The notes below the pieces were generated by a model, which had not been told where the DNA came from, did not search any database, and saw nothing but the letters and a program-made list of their open reading frames with translations. 64,000 bases of DNA from Rhodoligotrophos defluvii. GTDB taxonomy: Bacteria > Pseudomonadota > Alphaproteobacteria > Rhizobiales > Im1. Each line of letters begins with the position of its first letter. The first letter of the stretch is position 1. Location of the stretch: the NCBI RefSeq assembly GCF_005281615.1, contig NZ_SZZM01000006.1, positions 124,001 through 188,000 on the forward strand, read 5' to 3'. Positions 33,710 to 45,330 of the stretch are shown piece after piece. The translations under genes were made by a program, and so were the position numbers.

Positions 33710-34666
33710 ATGCGCAATTCTGTGAAAGGCATGGTGGCGGCAGCCGCCATGGGATTAGGAGTGCTCGCCGGCTCGCTGGCCGCAAGCGCCCAGGAGCCGG
33801 CCTCGTGCAAGGTGGTGCGCTTTTCCGACGTGGGCTGGACCGATATCACCGCCACCACCGGGCTTGCGTCCGTGGTGCTTTCGGCGCTCGGCTACGAGCC
33901 CCAGGTGCAGGTGCTCTCGGTGCCGGTGACCTATGCCAGCCTGAAGAACAAGGACATCGACGTGTTCCTGGGCAACTGGATGCCCACCATGGAGGCCGAC
34001 ATCAAGCCTTACCGGGAAGACGGATCGGTGGAGACCGTGCGCACCAATCTGGAAGGGGCGAAATATACCCTGGCGGTGCCGAGCTATACCTATGAGAAGG
34101 GACTCAAGAGCTTTGCCGATATCGCCAAGTTCAAGGACGAGCTCGGCGGCAAGATCTACGGCATCGAACCGGGCAACGACGGCAACCGGCTGATCCTGGG
34201 CATGATCGAAAAGGACCAGTTCGGCCTGAAGGGTTTCGAGCTGGTTGAGAGCTCCGAGCAGGGCATGCTCTCCCAGGTGCAGCGCGCCACTCGGCGCAAC
34301 GAGGACATCGTGTTCCTCGGCTGGGAGCCGCATCCGATGAACACCAACTTCCAGCTCAAATATCTGGAGGGCGGCGACGAGGTGTTCGGCCCCAATCTCG
34401 GTGGTGCGACAGTGCACACCAACGTGCGCAAAGGTTATCTCGAGGAATGCCCCAATGTGGGGCAGTTCCTGAAGAATCTCAGCTTTACCCTGCCCATGGA
34501 GAACGAGATCATGGGTGCGATCCTGGACAAGGGCCAGTCGGCCAATGATGCGGCCAGTGCCTGGCTGAAGCAGCATCCTGAGGTTCTGGACGACTGGCTC
34601 GAGGGCGTGAAGACGTTCGACGGCCAGGACGGCCGTGAAGCCGTCAAAGGAAAGCTCGGCGCATGA
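33710..34666 (+). CDS. choX: Choline ABC transporter substrate-binding protein ChoX
   Basis: The 318-residue periplasmic protein has a signal peptide (GLGVLAGSLAASAQ). The ChoX/ProX fold contains VRFSDVGWTDITATTGLASVVL, VPVTYASLKNKDIDVFLGNWMPTM, YGIEPGNDGNRLI and FLGWEPHPMN. The aromatic residues Trp and Tyr in these stretches fit the cation-pi box that holds choline. ATG 33710 follows GGGGAGAGGG. It feeds ChoW and ChoV. Its stop overlaps the next gene by 4 bp. Confidence 0.95.
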   Translation: MRNSVKGMVAAAAMGLGVLAGSLAASAQEPASCKVVRFSDVGWTDITATTGLASVVLSALGYEPQVQVLSVPVTYASLKNKDIDVFLGNWMPTMEADIKPYREDGSVETVRTNLEGAKYTLAVPSYTYEKGLKSFADIAKFKDELGGKIYGIEPGNDGNRLILGMIEKDQFGLKGFELVESSEQGMLSQVQRATRRNEDIVFLGWEPHPMNTNFQLKYLEGGDEVFGPNLGGATVHTNVRKGYLEECPNVGQFLKNLSFTLPMENEIMGAILDKGQSANDAASAWLKQHPEVLDDWLEGVKTFDGQDGREAVKGKLGA

Positions 34667-35067
34667 TGGTCGCGGGCGGCTGCCTCTGCGGGGATGTCCG
34701 CTACGAGGCGGAAGTGCACGCGAGCGACGTGGCAGACTACTGCCACTGCAGCCAGTGCCGGCGGGCGGGCGGTGCTCCGGTCATCGCCTGGGTGCAAGTC
34801 TCGCCGGACCGGTTTCGGGTCACCAAAGGGAGCCCGCTGAGTTTTGCCTCCTCCCCGGGGGCAGCACGATGGTTCTGTGGCCGCTGCGGCAGTCCCCTCT
34901 ATATGACCGACGAGGGCGACCGCTCGGTCGGCATCACGCTGGGCACACTGGATCATCCCGAGGCGGTGCCGCCAACGGTGCACGGCTGGCATTCCGCCCG
35001 CATCCCTTGGTTCGAGACGACGGACACGCTCAAGCGGTACCCGAAGACCCCGCCCTATGATCTCTAG
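34663..35067 (+). CDS. GFA/CENP-V family zinc protein within the cho operon
   Basis: The 134-residue protein has the Cys pattern of the GFA (formaldehyde-activating) fold: C7 and C9 (GGCLCGD), C27, C29 and C32 (YCHCSQC), C72 and C75 (FCGRCG). This gives seven Cys for two Zn sites. Its start overlaps choX (ATGATG) and choW follows after 41 bp, so it is co-transcribed with choline uptake. The family once thought to bind glutathione-formaldehyde adducts is mostly uncharacterised. A link to one-carbon release from choline methyl groups is possible but not shown. Confidence 0.85.
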   Translation: MMVAGGCLCGDVRYEAEVHASDVADYCHCSQCRRAGGAPVIAWVQVSPDRFRVTKGSPLSFASSPGAARWFCGRCGSPLYMTDEGDRSVGITLGTLDHPEAVPPTVHGWHSARIPWFETTDTLKRYPKTPPYDL

Positions 35068-35108
35068 GGCCGCCCGGATCCCGCGACCTACACTACAGAG
35101 GCCCTACC

Positions 35109-35971
35109 ATGGACTGGCTGACCAGTGAGATCACCGCGCACAAGATCCCGATCGGCCAGTGGGGCAAGGCGTTTTTCGATTTTCTGACGACCTATCTCTA
35201 CTGGTTTTTCGATGGGGTGGCGCTGGCGATCGAGCACACGCTGGATGCGGCCATCGCCGGCGCTTTATGGCTACCGCCTCTGGTGCTGGTGGCGCTGATC
35301 GCATTGCTCGCCTACGGCCTCCACCGCAGCTGGAAGCTGGCGGTGGGCGTCGCGCTCGGCCTTTTGTTCATCATCAACCAGGGCTATTGGCCGGAGACGG
35401 TGCAGACCCTTGCTTTGGTGCTGGGGGCAACGCTGGTGTCGCTGGCCATCGGCATACCGCTCGGGATTGCGGCGGCGCATCGGCCCTGGCTGTACCAGGC
35501 GCTGCGCCCGGTGCTGGACCTGATGCAGACGCTGCCCACTTTCGTCTATCTCATCCCTGCCCTGGTGCTGTTCGGACTGGGATTGGCGCCGGGGCTGATC
35601 GCCACGGTGGTGTTCGCCATCCCTGCCCCCATCCGCCTCACCCATCTCGGCATCACCTCCGTGCCGCGCAGCCTGATCGAGGCGGGCGAGGCCTTCGGGG
35701 CCACCCGGCGGCAGCTGCTGTGGAAGGTCGAGATCCCGCATGCCTGGCCCACCATCATGGCCGGCCTCACCCAATGCATCATGCTGTCCCTATCCATGGT
35801 GGTGATCGCCGCCCTGGTGGGCGCGGACGGGCTGGGCAAGCCGGTGGTGCGGGCGCTCAACTCGGTCAACGTGCCCATGGGGCTCGAAGCGGGTCTCGCC
35901 ATCGTGGTGGTGGCGATCATCCTCGACCGCATATTCCGGGCGGAGGGGCGGCAGCCGGAGGGACAGGCGAA

Positions 35972-35975
<4 letters not shown>
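35109..35975 (+). CDS. choW: Choline ABC transporter permease ChoW
   Basis: The 288-residue inner-membrane permease of the ProW/OpuAB type has about six helices. The loop that contacts the ATPase is visible as GEAFGATRRQLLWKVEIPHAWPTIMAG, the EAA motif. Other helices include ALVLGATLVSLAIGIPLGIAAA and FVYLIPALVLFGLGLAPGL. It shares an ATGA overlap with choV. The N-terminal 40 residues, including DWLTSEITAHKIPIGQWGKAF, resemble those of rhizobial ChoW. Confidence 0.93.
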
Positions 35976-38349
<2,374 letters not shown>

Positions 38350-38445
38350 CTCATCGCGTCAGCAGGGGGCTGGAGAATAGGCACTCTCCTGCTCCCGTGA
38401 TCCGATTGCCATTTACTTTCTGGCGGGATCTTTGAGGCATACTGC

Positions 38446-38463
38446 AACTTATTGTTGTAAGTT
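38446..38463. promoter_or_regulatory. Palindrome upstream of the DUF992 gene
   Basis: AACTTA-TTGTTG-TAAGTT is a perfect 6-bp inverted repeat with a 6-bp centre, 17 bp before the start codon in an AT-rich patch. It could be an operator or an mRNA 5' hairpin next to the AAGGGA ribosome site. Confidence 0.35.
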
Positions 38464-38480
38464 TCAAGGGATGCCACCTT

Positions 38481-39659
38481 ATGAACATGTTGAAATCTCT
38501 CGCCGTCGGCGTTGCCGCATCCGCGGTCATGGCGGCTTCGGCTTTTGCGGCCGATCTCTACATTCCAGGAGATCACGGGCACCGGGCGACGCCTGCTGCC
38601 GACTACTCGTCGTCTGGTTCGAGTGGTGGGACTCATGAGCCATCATCCTCGAGGTCATCCGCAAATGCCGGCGGCATGTCTTCTTCTCCCTCGTCCGCAG
38701 GCTCCAGCTATGCCGGCAGCAACGGCACCACGATGAACAAATCCGCTGCCGCGCCTCAGGGGACCGTACCATCCACGTCCAAGCAGGCTAGCTCGGATCT
38801 CTTAGGCAAGCCGGCCGATGCCATTGCCAACGCGGCGGCGGGTCTCCTTGGGAAGCAGATCGGCGCCCCATCCAGCAATGCTTCCTCCTCCGGTTCAACC
38901 AACGCGAAAAATGCGGGCACCACGGTCGGCAAGCCGGCCAGCAACGGGTCGACGGTCAATAACACGACGCTGACCAAGCCCGGCACCGGCGGCATGGTTC
39001 GGTTTGACTCGCAAGGCAAGCCGAATATCGGCGGCAAGGCGGGATCCGATCCAACCAAGGCCGCGTCCGCCTCGCCGGGGACCAGCACGGCACCCTCGTC
39101 CAGCACACCGGGCGCGGGCAGCACCGCACCGGCGGCGGGCGCAGTGCCGGGGGTTGCAACCGGGCCAGCTGCAGGAACCAATCCGTCCGGCAATCAAGTT
39201 GCCGGGACCACCCCTGCCACCAACACGCCGGAATCGCTGCTCAACAAGCAAGGAACCAAGGTCGGCCAGCTGAACTGCGACGTGGCCACAGGAGTCGGCC
39301 TGATCATCGGCTCGACTAAGAGGCTGGATTGCAGCTTTACCGGGCCAGGTCGTGCGCCTGAGCACTACACGGGCCATTTCGACACGCTCGGGCTCGATGT
39401 GGGCGTCACCGGCAAGTCGAAGATGAGCTGGGATGTGCTCGCGCCCGAAGGGGATAAGCTCGCCCCGGGATCGCTGGCGGGCACGTTCAGCGGTGCGAGC
39501 GCGCAGGCGACTGCTGGGGTCGGCGTCGGCGGCAAGACGCTGTTCCATGGCAATCGCAATGGCCTGAGACTGGCGCCGTCGGCGACCGGCAACAAGCAGA
39601 CCGGGCTCGATGTGGCCGGCGGCGTCACCGCAATGACGCTGAACTATGCGGGCAAGTAA
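38481..39659 (+). CDS. Exported Ser/Thr/Gly-rich protein with a DUF992 domain
   Basis: The 392-residue protein has a signal peptide (SLAVGVAASAVMAASAFA). A long low-complexity segment rich in Ser, Gly, Ala, Pro, Thr and Asn follows (about 25-255). The C-terminal DUF992 domain (about 260-392) contains VGQLNCDVATGVGLIIGSTKRLDCSFTGP, EHYTGHFDTLGLDVGVTG and TGLDVAGGVTAMTLNYAGK. The two Cys of the domain (LNCDV, LDCSF) may form a disulfide. DUF992 is a Rhizobiales envelope domain of unknown function, usually a stand-alone small protein, so the disordered arm is unusual. AAGGGA precedes ATG 38481. Confidence 0.82.
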   Translation: MNMLKSLAVGVAASAVMAASAFAADLYIPGDHGHRATPAADYSSSGSSGGTHEPSSSRSSANAGGMSSSPSSAGSSYAGSNGTTMNKSAAAPQGTVPSTSKQASSDLLGKPADAIANAAAGLLGKQIGAPSSNASSSGSTNAKNAGTTVGKPASNGSTVNNTTLTKPGTGGMVRFDSQGKPNIGGKAGSDPTKAASASPGTSTAPSSSTPGAGSTAPAAGAVPGVATGPAAGTNPSGNQVAGTTPATNTPESLLNKQGTKVGQLNCDVATGVGLIIGSTKRLDCSFTGPGRAPEHYTGHFDTLGLDVGVTGKSKMSWDVLAPEGDKLAPGSLAGTFSGASAQATAGVGVGGKTLFHGNRNGLRLAPSATGNKQTGLDVAGGVTAMTLNYAGK

Positions 39660-39713
39660 ACCGCGCCGCCAAAGACATCGCCGCACCATGCCGAACCGTT
39701 CTATAAGGGCGGC

Positions 39714-40898
39714 ATGGTGCAGCGAAAAATTCTGCTTGGCTGGGAGATGGGCTCCGGCCTCGGCCATGTGGTCCCGCTGAAGCTGATCGGCGAGGCCCTG
39801 AAGCGCCGGGGCCACGCGGTGGTCTATGGGGTGCAGAACAGCCGATCGGCGCTCGATATCGGCATAGAATGCCGAGAGATCCGGCAGGCACCCCACTGGA
39901 CCCCGGGCGCTCGGCGCCCGCCCCTTCCCCCCGGCTATTCCGCCTTTACCTTCGGCCAGATCCTCGGTCTGTTCGGGATCGGCGAGGCGGAGGCGACCGC
40001 GCGCATGATACGCGAGTGGTCGCGCCTGCTCGAGGCAGAGAGGCCGGACGTGGTGATCAGCGATTTCGCACCGGGGCTCAACCTGGCTGCGCGTGGTCGC
40101 TACCCGTTGCTGGTGTTCGGCAACGGCTATACCCACCCGCCAGAGCATCTCGAGCGGTTTCCGCGGCTCTGGCGGACGGACGCCACGCCCTATTACGACG
40201 AAGACCGATTGCTCGACAGCCTGGATCGGGTGCTCGCGGCGGAAGGCCGCCCGCGGCTTTACCGCCTGCCAGCGATCATGGCGGGCCAGGCGAGCGCCGT
40301 GCGCACCTTCAGCCTGCTCGATCCCTACCGCGACTGGCGGCAGACGCCGCCGCTTGCCCCCATTCTCAGCCATGTGCCGCAGCCGCTTTCGCAGCTGGGC
40401 GATGAGGTGCTGTGCGCTGCCCTGCCCCGCTTCATGAGCAAGCCGGACTTTGTCGAAGGTCTGGCGCGGCTCGACCTGCCAGGCCGGCTGCTCGCGCACA
40501 ATATGGGCGAGACGGGGTTGGACAAGCTTCGGGGAACGCCCTGGCAGGTGGAGCGGCAGGTGGTCGATCTCGGCGCGAGGCTGAGCGCCACCAGAATGGT
40601 GGTGGGTTATGGTGGGCTCGGCTTTGCCAGTCTGGCGCTCGCCGCTGGACTGCCGCAGCTGATCCTCTATACGGACAACGAAAAATATCTGACCGGCCGG
40701 GCGTTGCAACGGGCCGGGGTGGCCCGGGCGATCCACATCGACCGGCTCGATGCAGACACGTTCGTGAAAACGGTGGCGCGGCTGTACTTGGACCCCGCGG
40801 TGCAGGCGCGGGCACATGCGCATGCCATGGCCCTTGCCCCCGTGCTCGAGAAGGATCCGGTTGCCTCCGTGGTGGAAATGGCCTGCACCTTGCTTTGA
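39714..40898 (+). CDS. UGT-like GT-B glycosyltransferase
   Basis: The 394-residue protein resembles the nucleotide-disphosphosugar-binding glycosyltransferases (GT1/GT28-like). The N-terminal GWEMGSGLGHVVPLKLIGEALKRRGHAV is the acceptor Rossmann half. The C-terminal half has VVGYGGLGFASLALAAGLPQLILYTDNEKYLTGRALQRAGVA, which corresponds to the donor motif HGGxGT in degenerate form (YGGLGF replaces the His). The substrate is unknown. Its gap to the DUF992 gene is 54 bp, so the two may share a transcript. Confidence 0.78.
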   Translation: MVQRKILLGWEMGSGLGHVVPLKLIGEALKRRGHAVVYGVQNSRSALDIGIECREIRQAPHWTPGARRPPLPPGYSAFTFGQILGLFGIGEAEATARMIREWSRLLEAERPDVVISDFAPGLNLAARGRYPLLVFGNGYTHPPEHLERFPRLWRTDATPYYDEDRLLDSLDRVLAAEGRPRLYRLPAIMAGQASAVRTFSLLDPYRDWRQTPPLAPILSHVPQPLSQLGDEVLCAALPRFMSKPDFVEGLARLDLPGRLLAHNMGETGLDKLRGTPWQVERQVVDLGARLSATRMVVGYGGLGFASLALAAGLPQLILYTDNEKYLTGRALQRAGVARAIHIDRLDADTFVKTVARLYLDPAVQARAHAHAMALAPVLEKDPVASVVEMACTLL

Positions 40899-40997
40899 CA
40901 ACCAGCGGCAAGCGTCAGATGCGTGTTCCTGTGTCGTGCTTTTGCCCGTTTTGGCGCTAGAATGGCAGCATAATCCTAATTCGGAGCACTTATCGAG

Positions 40998-41687
40998 ATG
41001 AAGGCGTGGATCCGAAGCCTGAGCCTTGCCGTCGTCGCCCTCGGATTTGTCGCCGGGGCCGGGCGGACGGCTGACGCCCATCCCCATGTCTGGATCGAGA
41101 GCCGGTCCGATCTCGTGCTGGACGATGAAGGACGGATCACCGCGATCAACGTGGAATGGCGCTTCGACGAGATGTACAGCCTGGCCGCCGTCGAGGGGCT
41201 CGATGCGAACGGCGACGGCATTTACGAGGCCGAAGAGACCCAGTCGCTGGCCAAGGAGAATATCGAAGCCCTGAAGGAATACGACTATTTCGTGTATGCA
41301 CAGGCCAATGGCCAGAAGGTGCCATATGGAGAGGTGACCGAATACGGCAATCTCTTCGCCAATGGCGTGCTGACCCTCTATTTCCGCGTGCCCTTGGCAA
41401 CGCCTGTGGATCCCACCAATACGAACTTCACCTACTCCATCTACGATCCGTCATTCTACATCGCCATCGAGCTACCCAAGCAGGATCCCATCCAGGTGCT
41501 CGGCACCTTGGCTTCGCCCTGCCACATCAAGATATCCAAGAGTGCGGCCGAGGCGGAGAACTACCAGTATTCAGAGGATTTCTGGGATCAGGAGGCAAAC
41601 AAGGGCATGGGCGCCATGTTTGCGCAGCCCATCTCCGTCGACTGCACGGCAACGGCCAAGAAGGCGGCCGACAGCACACAGCACTGA
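40998..41687 (+). CDS. DUF1007 family exported protein
   Basis: The 229-residue protein has a signal peptide (LSLAVVALGFVAGAGRTADA) followed directly by HPHVWIESRSDLVLDDEGRI, the DUF1007 signature with a His-rich mature N-terminus. An EF-hand-like loop, DANGDGIYEAEE, lies near residue 75. DUF1007 proteins usually precede a NicO/RcnA-type metal transporter gene. None is next to this one, so it is an orphan member. It is probably periplasmic and metal-binding; function unproven. Confidence 0.88.
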   Translation: MKAWIRSLSLAVVALGFVAGAGRTADAHPHVWIESRSDLVLDDEGRITAINVEWRFDEMYSLAAVEGLDANGDGIYEAEETQSLAKENIEALKEYDYFVYAQANGQKVPYGEVTEYGNLFANGVLTLYFRVPLATPVDPTNTNFTYSIYDPSFYIAIELPKQDPIQVLGTLASPCHIKISKSAAEAENYQYSEDFWDQEANKGMGAMFAQPISVDCTATAKKAADSTQH

Positions 41688-41694
41688 TTGCTCT

Positions 41695-42492
41695 TCAGGC
41701 GGCGGCAAATCCGGTCTGCCGGGCTGCCGAATAGCGCCGGGCCGCGTCTCCGAAAGCGCGGAAGATCCTCACCGAAACGGGATTGTCGATGGCCTTATAT
41801 TCGGGGTGCCACTGCACGCCCAGCACGAAGCCCTTGCCATCCCTGATGGAAACCGCCTCGATGGTGCCATCCTCGGCCGTGGCTTCCACCTTCAAACGCG
41901 GGGCGAGCCGGTCTATGGCCTGGCGATGGAGCGAATTGACCATGATGCGCTCGGCGCCGAGAATCTCGTGCAGCAAGCCGCCTCGTTCCAGGTTCACCAC
42001 ATGCCGTGGGCCATAGCGCTGGTCCAAGTCGTCCACCTTCGGTGCGCGATGATCCAGCCTTCCCTTGATGCGCTGGATCTCCGTGGCCAGGGTACCGCCG
42101 AGGACGACGTTGAGCTCCTGATAGCCGCGGCAGATGCAGAGAAGCGGCATGCCGCGAGCGACGGCCTTGCCGATGAGGGGGATGGTGGTATCGTCCCGCG
42201 CCTGGTCGTAAGGCTCATAATCGGAATGGGCGGAGGCGCCATAGCGGCTGGGATGGACGTTCGACAGCGCGCCGGTAAGGACGAGCCCGTCCAGTCGGTC
42301 GAGAAGGGAATCGAGATCGATCACTGAGGCAAGCGCCGGGATGACCAGGGGAATGCCCCCTGCGGCCTCCGCCACGGCCCGCACATATTTGTCGCCGATC
42401 GAATGAAACGGCACGTCCTTGTTATCTGCCGTGTCCGCCGGCAAGCCAATCAGAGGTTTCACCGCCCTGCTCCGATGCACGTCCCGCACCAT
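41695..42492 (-). CDS. Gamma-glutamyl-GABA hydrolase-like class I amidotransferase (PuuD type)
   Basis: The 265-residue peptidase C26 protein has the nucleophile region LLCICRGYQELNVVLGG, SLHRQAIDRLAPRL and the catalytic His/Glu in GVQWHPEYKA. It hydrolyses gamma-glutamyl amides such as gamma-glutamyl-GABA to glutamate and the amine or acid. It is alone here, 10 kb from the PuuA-like synthetase at 29028, but could act on products of that route. It is divergent from an SDR across 90 bp. Confidence 0.88.
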   Translation of the reverse strand: MVRDVHRSRAVKPLIGLPADTADNKDVPFHSIGDKYVRAVAEAAGGIPLVIPALASVIDLDSLLDRLDGLVLTGALSNVHPSRYGASAHSDYEPYDQARDDTTIPLIGKAVARGMPLLCICRGYQELNVVLGGTLATEIQRIKGRLDHRAPKVDDLDQRYGPRHVVNLERGGLLHEILGAERIMVNSLHRQAIDRLAPRLKVEATAEDGTIEAVSIRDGKGFVLGVQWHPEYKAIDNPVSVRIFRAFGDAARRYSAARQTGFAAA

Positions 42493-42582
42493 GGATTAGC
42501 ACGCCGCGCCCTGCTCGTCACTTGACGACAGCGCCGGAATTTGCGCTGTTCCCGCCGGGATGTACAGGGAAGGACGAATGGC

Positions 42583-43374
42583 ATGACTTCACCGATCAAG
42601 GCATCGGATCTGTTCGACTTGCAGGGCGAGGTAGCACTGGTGACCGGCGCCTCGAGCGGCTTGGGCTGGCGCTTTGCCAAGGCTCTGGCTGCCAATGGCG
42701 CCAAGGTGGTGATCGGCGCCCGCAGGGTCGACCGGCTGCACGCGCTGGCCGAGGAGATCGCCGCAGGCGGCGGTGCGGCGCTCGCCGTGCCGCTGGACAC
42801 CAGCGATGCGGGCTCGATCAAGGCCGCTTTCGACCAGGCCGAGCGAGCCTTCGGCACGGTGACCATCGTGGTGAACAATGCGGGGGTTTCCGGAAACAAG
42901 CGGACCATCGATGTGAGCGCGGAGGACTGGCGCGGCGTCATTTCCGTCAATCTCGACGGGGTGTGGTACACCGCGCATGAAGCCATAAAGCGGATGATCG
43001 CCGCCGGCAAACCGGGCTCGATCATCAACATCGCCTCAATTCTCAGCTTCCGCGCATCAAAGACCCTCGCGGCCTATGCGGCATCCAAAGGCGGCGTGCT
43101 GCAGCTCACGCGCGCGCTGGCGGTAGAATTCGCCCGCAACGGCATAAGGGTGAACGCCATCGCGCCGGGCTATATCGAGACCGAGATGAACAGCGATTTC
43201 TTCAAGACGGAGAAGGGCGAGTACCTGAAGCGCGGCATTCCGCAAAACCGGATCGGCGACCCTAGCGAGTTGGATGGGGCTCTGCTGCTGCTGGCTTCGC
43301 CGCGCGCCTCGTCGTTCATGACCGGCTCGGTGGTGACGGTCGATGGCGGGCAATCGATTTCCCTCGATCACTAG
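42583..43374 (+). CDS. SDR family oxidoreductase
   Basis: The 263-residue classical SDR has the cofactor motif VTGASSGLGWRFAKAL, an Arg-rich turn GARRVDRLHAL (NADP-leaning), NNAGVSGNK, the catalytic Ser in NIASILSF and YAASKGG. The end VVTVDGGQSI is typical. ATG 42583 follows AAGGA; the frame extends upstream to 42541 without support. Substrate unknown. Confidence 0.9.
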   Translation: MTSPIKASDLFDLQGEVALVTGASSGLGWRFAKALAANGAKVVIGARRVDRLHALAEEIAAGGGAALAVPLDTSDAGSIKAAFDQAERAFGTVTIVVNNAGVSGNKRTIDVSAEDWRGVISVNLDGVWYTAHEAIKRMIAAGKPGSIINIASILSFRASKTLAAYAASKGGVLQLTRALAVEFARNGIRVNAIAPGYIETEMNSDFFKTEKGEYLKRGIPQNRIGDPSELDGALLLLASPRASSFMTGSVVTVDGGQSISLDH

Positions 43375-43493
43375 GGGCGGTCAGAGCCATCCCCGTGACT
43401 GTTTTGTGACTCCACTCCCGGCGGCAAAGGGTGTAGCTGACCAGCCATGATTGCCGTCACAAGCCAGCTCGCCACTGCAGCGCCAGGCCAGCC

Positions 43494-44225
43494 ATGACCG
43501 TATCCTATGCCGCGGCCCTGCTGGCGGGCGCGATCAGCTTCCTGAGCCCATGCGTGCTGCCGCTGGTGCCGCCATATCTCTGCTTCATCGCCGGCACCTC
43601 GCTCGAGGAAATGGCCGATAAGCAGGCGTCGCCGCGCGTGACGGCGCGGGTGATGCTGGCCGCACTTCTGTTCGTGCTGGGCTTTGCGACGGTGTTCGTG
43701 ATGCTCGGGGCGACCGCCTCGGCCATCGGCCAGCTCGTCCGCGAATACCTGTGGCTGCTCGCGCAGATCGCCGGCGTGGTGATCATCATCATGGGCCTGC
43801 ACTTCCTCGGCCTGTTCCGGATCCCAATCCTCAATCGGGAGGCACGCTACCATCACGAGAGCCGGCCGGCAGGCCTGATCGGCGCCTATGTGGTGGGACT
43901 CGCCTTCGCCTTCGGCTGGACACCGTGCATCGGACCGGTGCTCGCCGCCATTCTAACCCTGGCCGCGGCGGAAGACAGCGTTACCCGCGGCGCCGTGCTG
44001 CTCGGCGTCTATTCGCTGGGTCTGGGCATTCCGTTTCTCGCCTCCGCAGCCGCCATCAGGGCGTTTCTCACATTCATGCAGCGATTCCGGCGCCATATCG
44101 GCACGGTAGAGAAGGTCATGGGCGGGCTGTTGGTGCTGGCCGGCATCATGTTCCTGACGGGTACGATGACCGCGTTCTCGTTCTGGCTGCTCGAGACTTT
44201 CCCGGCGCTCGGCCGGATCGGGTGA
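43494..44225 (+). CDS. ccdA: Cytochrome c biogenesis protein CcdA
   Basis: The 243-residue polytopic membrane protein carries electrons from cytosolic thioredoxin to periplasmic thiol pathways. The redox Cys pair lies in SFLSPCVLPLVPPYLCFIAG and GWTPCIGPVLAAIL, the two CP motifs. About six membrane helices are visible. It stands alone, without ccmG or thioredoxin-like partners. Confidence 0.93.
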   Translation: MTVSYAAALLAGAISFLSPCVLPLVPPYLCFIAGTSLEEMADKQASPRVTARVMLAALLFVLGFATVFVMLGATASAIGQLVREYLWLLAQIAGVVIIIMGLHFLGLFRIPILNREARYHHESRPAGLIGAYVVGLAFAFGWTPCIGPVLAAILTLAAAEDSVTRGAVLLGVYSLGLGIPFLASAAAIRAFLTFMQRFRRHIGTVEKVMGGLLVLAGIMFLTGTMTAFSFWLLETFPALGRIG

Positions 44226-44330
44226 TCAAGGCTCCCCGACGGGAGGGCAGCGCCCATCCACCCCATGGACGAACGGGCCGTTTCTGCTTACAAGGCGCTG
44301 CTGATTTTCTTTCGCTGAGGACCGAGCCCA

Positions 44331-45173
44331 ATGAGCCGCATCGTCCATTTGAACGGCGCCTATCTGCCCGAGCAGGACGCCAAGGTTTCCATTTTCGATC
44401 GCGGCTATGTGTTCGCCGACGGCGTTTACGAGGTGACGGCGGTCATCGACGGCAAGCTCGTGGACTTCGAACCCCATGTGCAGCGCCTCGAGCGGTCGCT
44501 GCGCGAGCTGGCGATGGCCTGGCCATGCAGCAAGGATGAGCTGCGGGAGGTGCATCAAGAGCTCGCCAGGCGCAATAATGTCACCGAGGGCGTGGTCTAT
44601 ATGCAGGTGACCCGCGGGGTGGCCGAGCGGGATTTCGCCTTTCCCAAGGACGTTCCCAGCACGCTGATGGCCTTCACCCAGCACAAGTCGCTGCTCGACA
44701 GCCCCCATGCCGCCAACGGGGTCAAGGTGATCAGCGTGCCGGACATCCGGTGGAAGCGCCGCGACATCAAGTCCATCGCCCTGCTGCCCCAGTGCATTGG
44801 GAAGCAGCAGGCTGCGGAGGCCGGCGCCTTCGAGGGCTGGATGGTGGAGGACGGCCTCGTGACCGAAGGCACCTCGTCCACCGCCTATATCGTTCGGGAT
44901 GGCCGGGTGATCACCCGTCCGCTGTCCCAGGCCATTCTGCCGGGCGTCACGCGCAAGTCGCTGATAAGACTTGCCACAGAGGAGAGGGTCGTGGTGGAGG
45001 AGCGGCCGTTCACGCTCGAGGAGGCCTATGCGGCCGACGAGGCTTTCCTCACCAGCGCCTCCACCTTCGTCATGCCGATCGTCGCGATCGACGGGCGGGC
45101 GATCGGTTCCGGCAAGCCTGGTCCCGTGGCCACATCGCTGCGGAAGATCTATCTCGATGCCGCACGCAGCTAA
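44331..45173 (+). CDS. D-amino-acid aminotransferase
   Basis: The 280-residue fold-type IV PLP enzyme has FDRGYVFADGVYEV at its N-terminus, VTRGVAERDFAFP, the PLP Lys in RRDIKSIALLPQ, and VTEGTSSTAYIV with PGVTRKSLIRLA. It resembles D-alanine aminotransferase (Dat), which makes D-glutamate or D-alanine, more than the branched-chain enzymes. It is a stand-alone gene. Confidence 0.9.
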   Translation: MSRIVHLNGAYLPEQDAKVSIFDRGYVFADGVYEVTAVIDGKLVDFEPHVQRLERSLRELAMAWPCSKDELREVHQELARRNNVTEGVVYMQVTRGVAERDFAFPKDVPSTLMAFTQHKSLLDSPHAANGVKVISVPDIRWKRRDIKSIALLPQCIGKQQAAEAGAFEGWMVEDGLVTEGTSSTAYIVRDGRVITRPLSQAILPGVTRKSLIRLATEERVVVEERPFTLEEAYAADEAFLTSASTFVMPIVAIDGRAIGSGKPGPVATSLRKIYLDAARS

Positions 45174-45330
45174 CCTGCAAGCCACCCGCTCCTGCGCATG
45201 AACCAAGCCGCGCCAGCCTTCTGCAAGACTGAGCCGGCGCCGCATCGGCAGCAGGCGGATTGCTGGCATGCTCCTTGCCTTGGCCCCGGGGACACTGTGC
45301 CATCGCGGCACGCGAACCAGGAGGGGCGCG

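Noticed and set aside
40895-40923. TTGACA at 40895 as a promoter for the DUF1007 gene
   Set aside because: No acceptable -10 element lies 16 to 18 bp downstream.
38895-41087. 730-codon minus-strand frame spanning three plus-strand genes
   Set aside because: It is the shadow of the DUF992 and glycosyltransferase genes, which have signal peptides, ribosome sites and domain matches.
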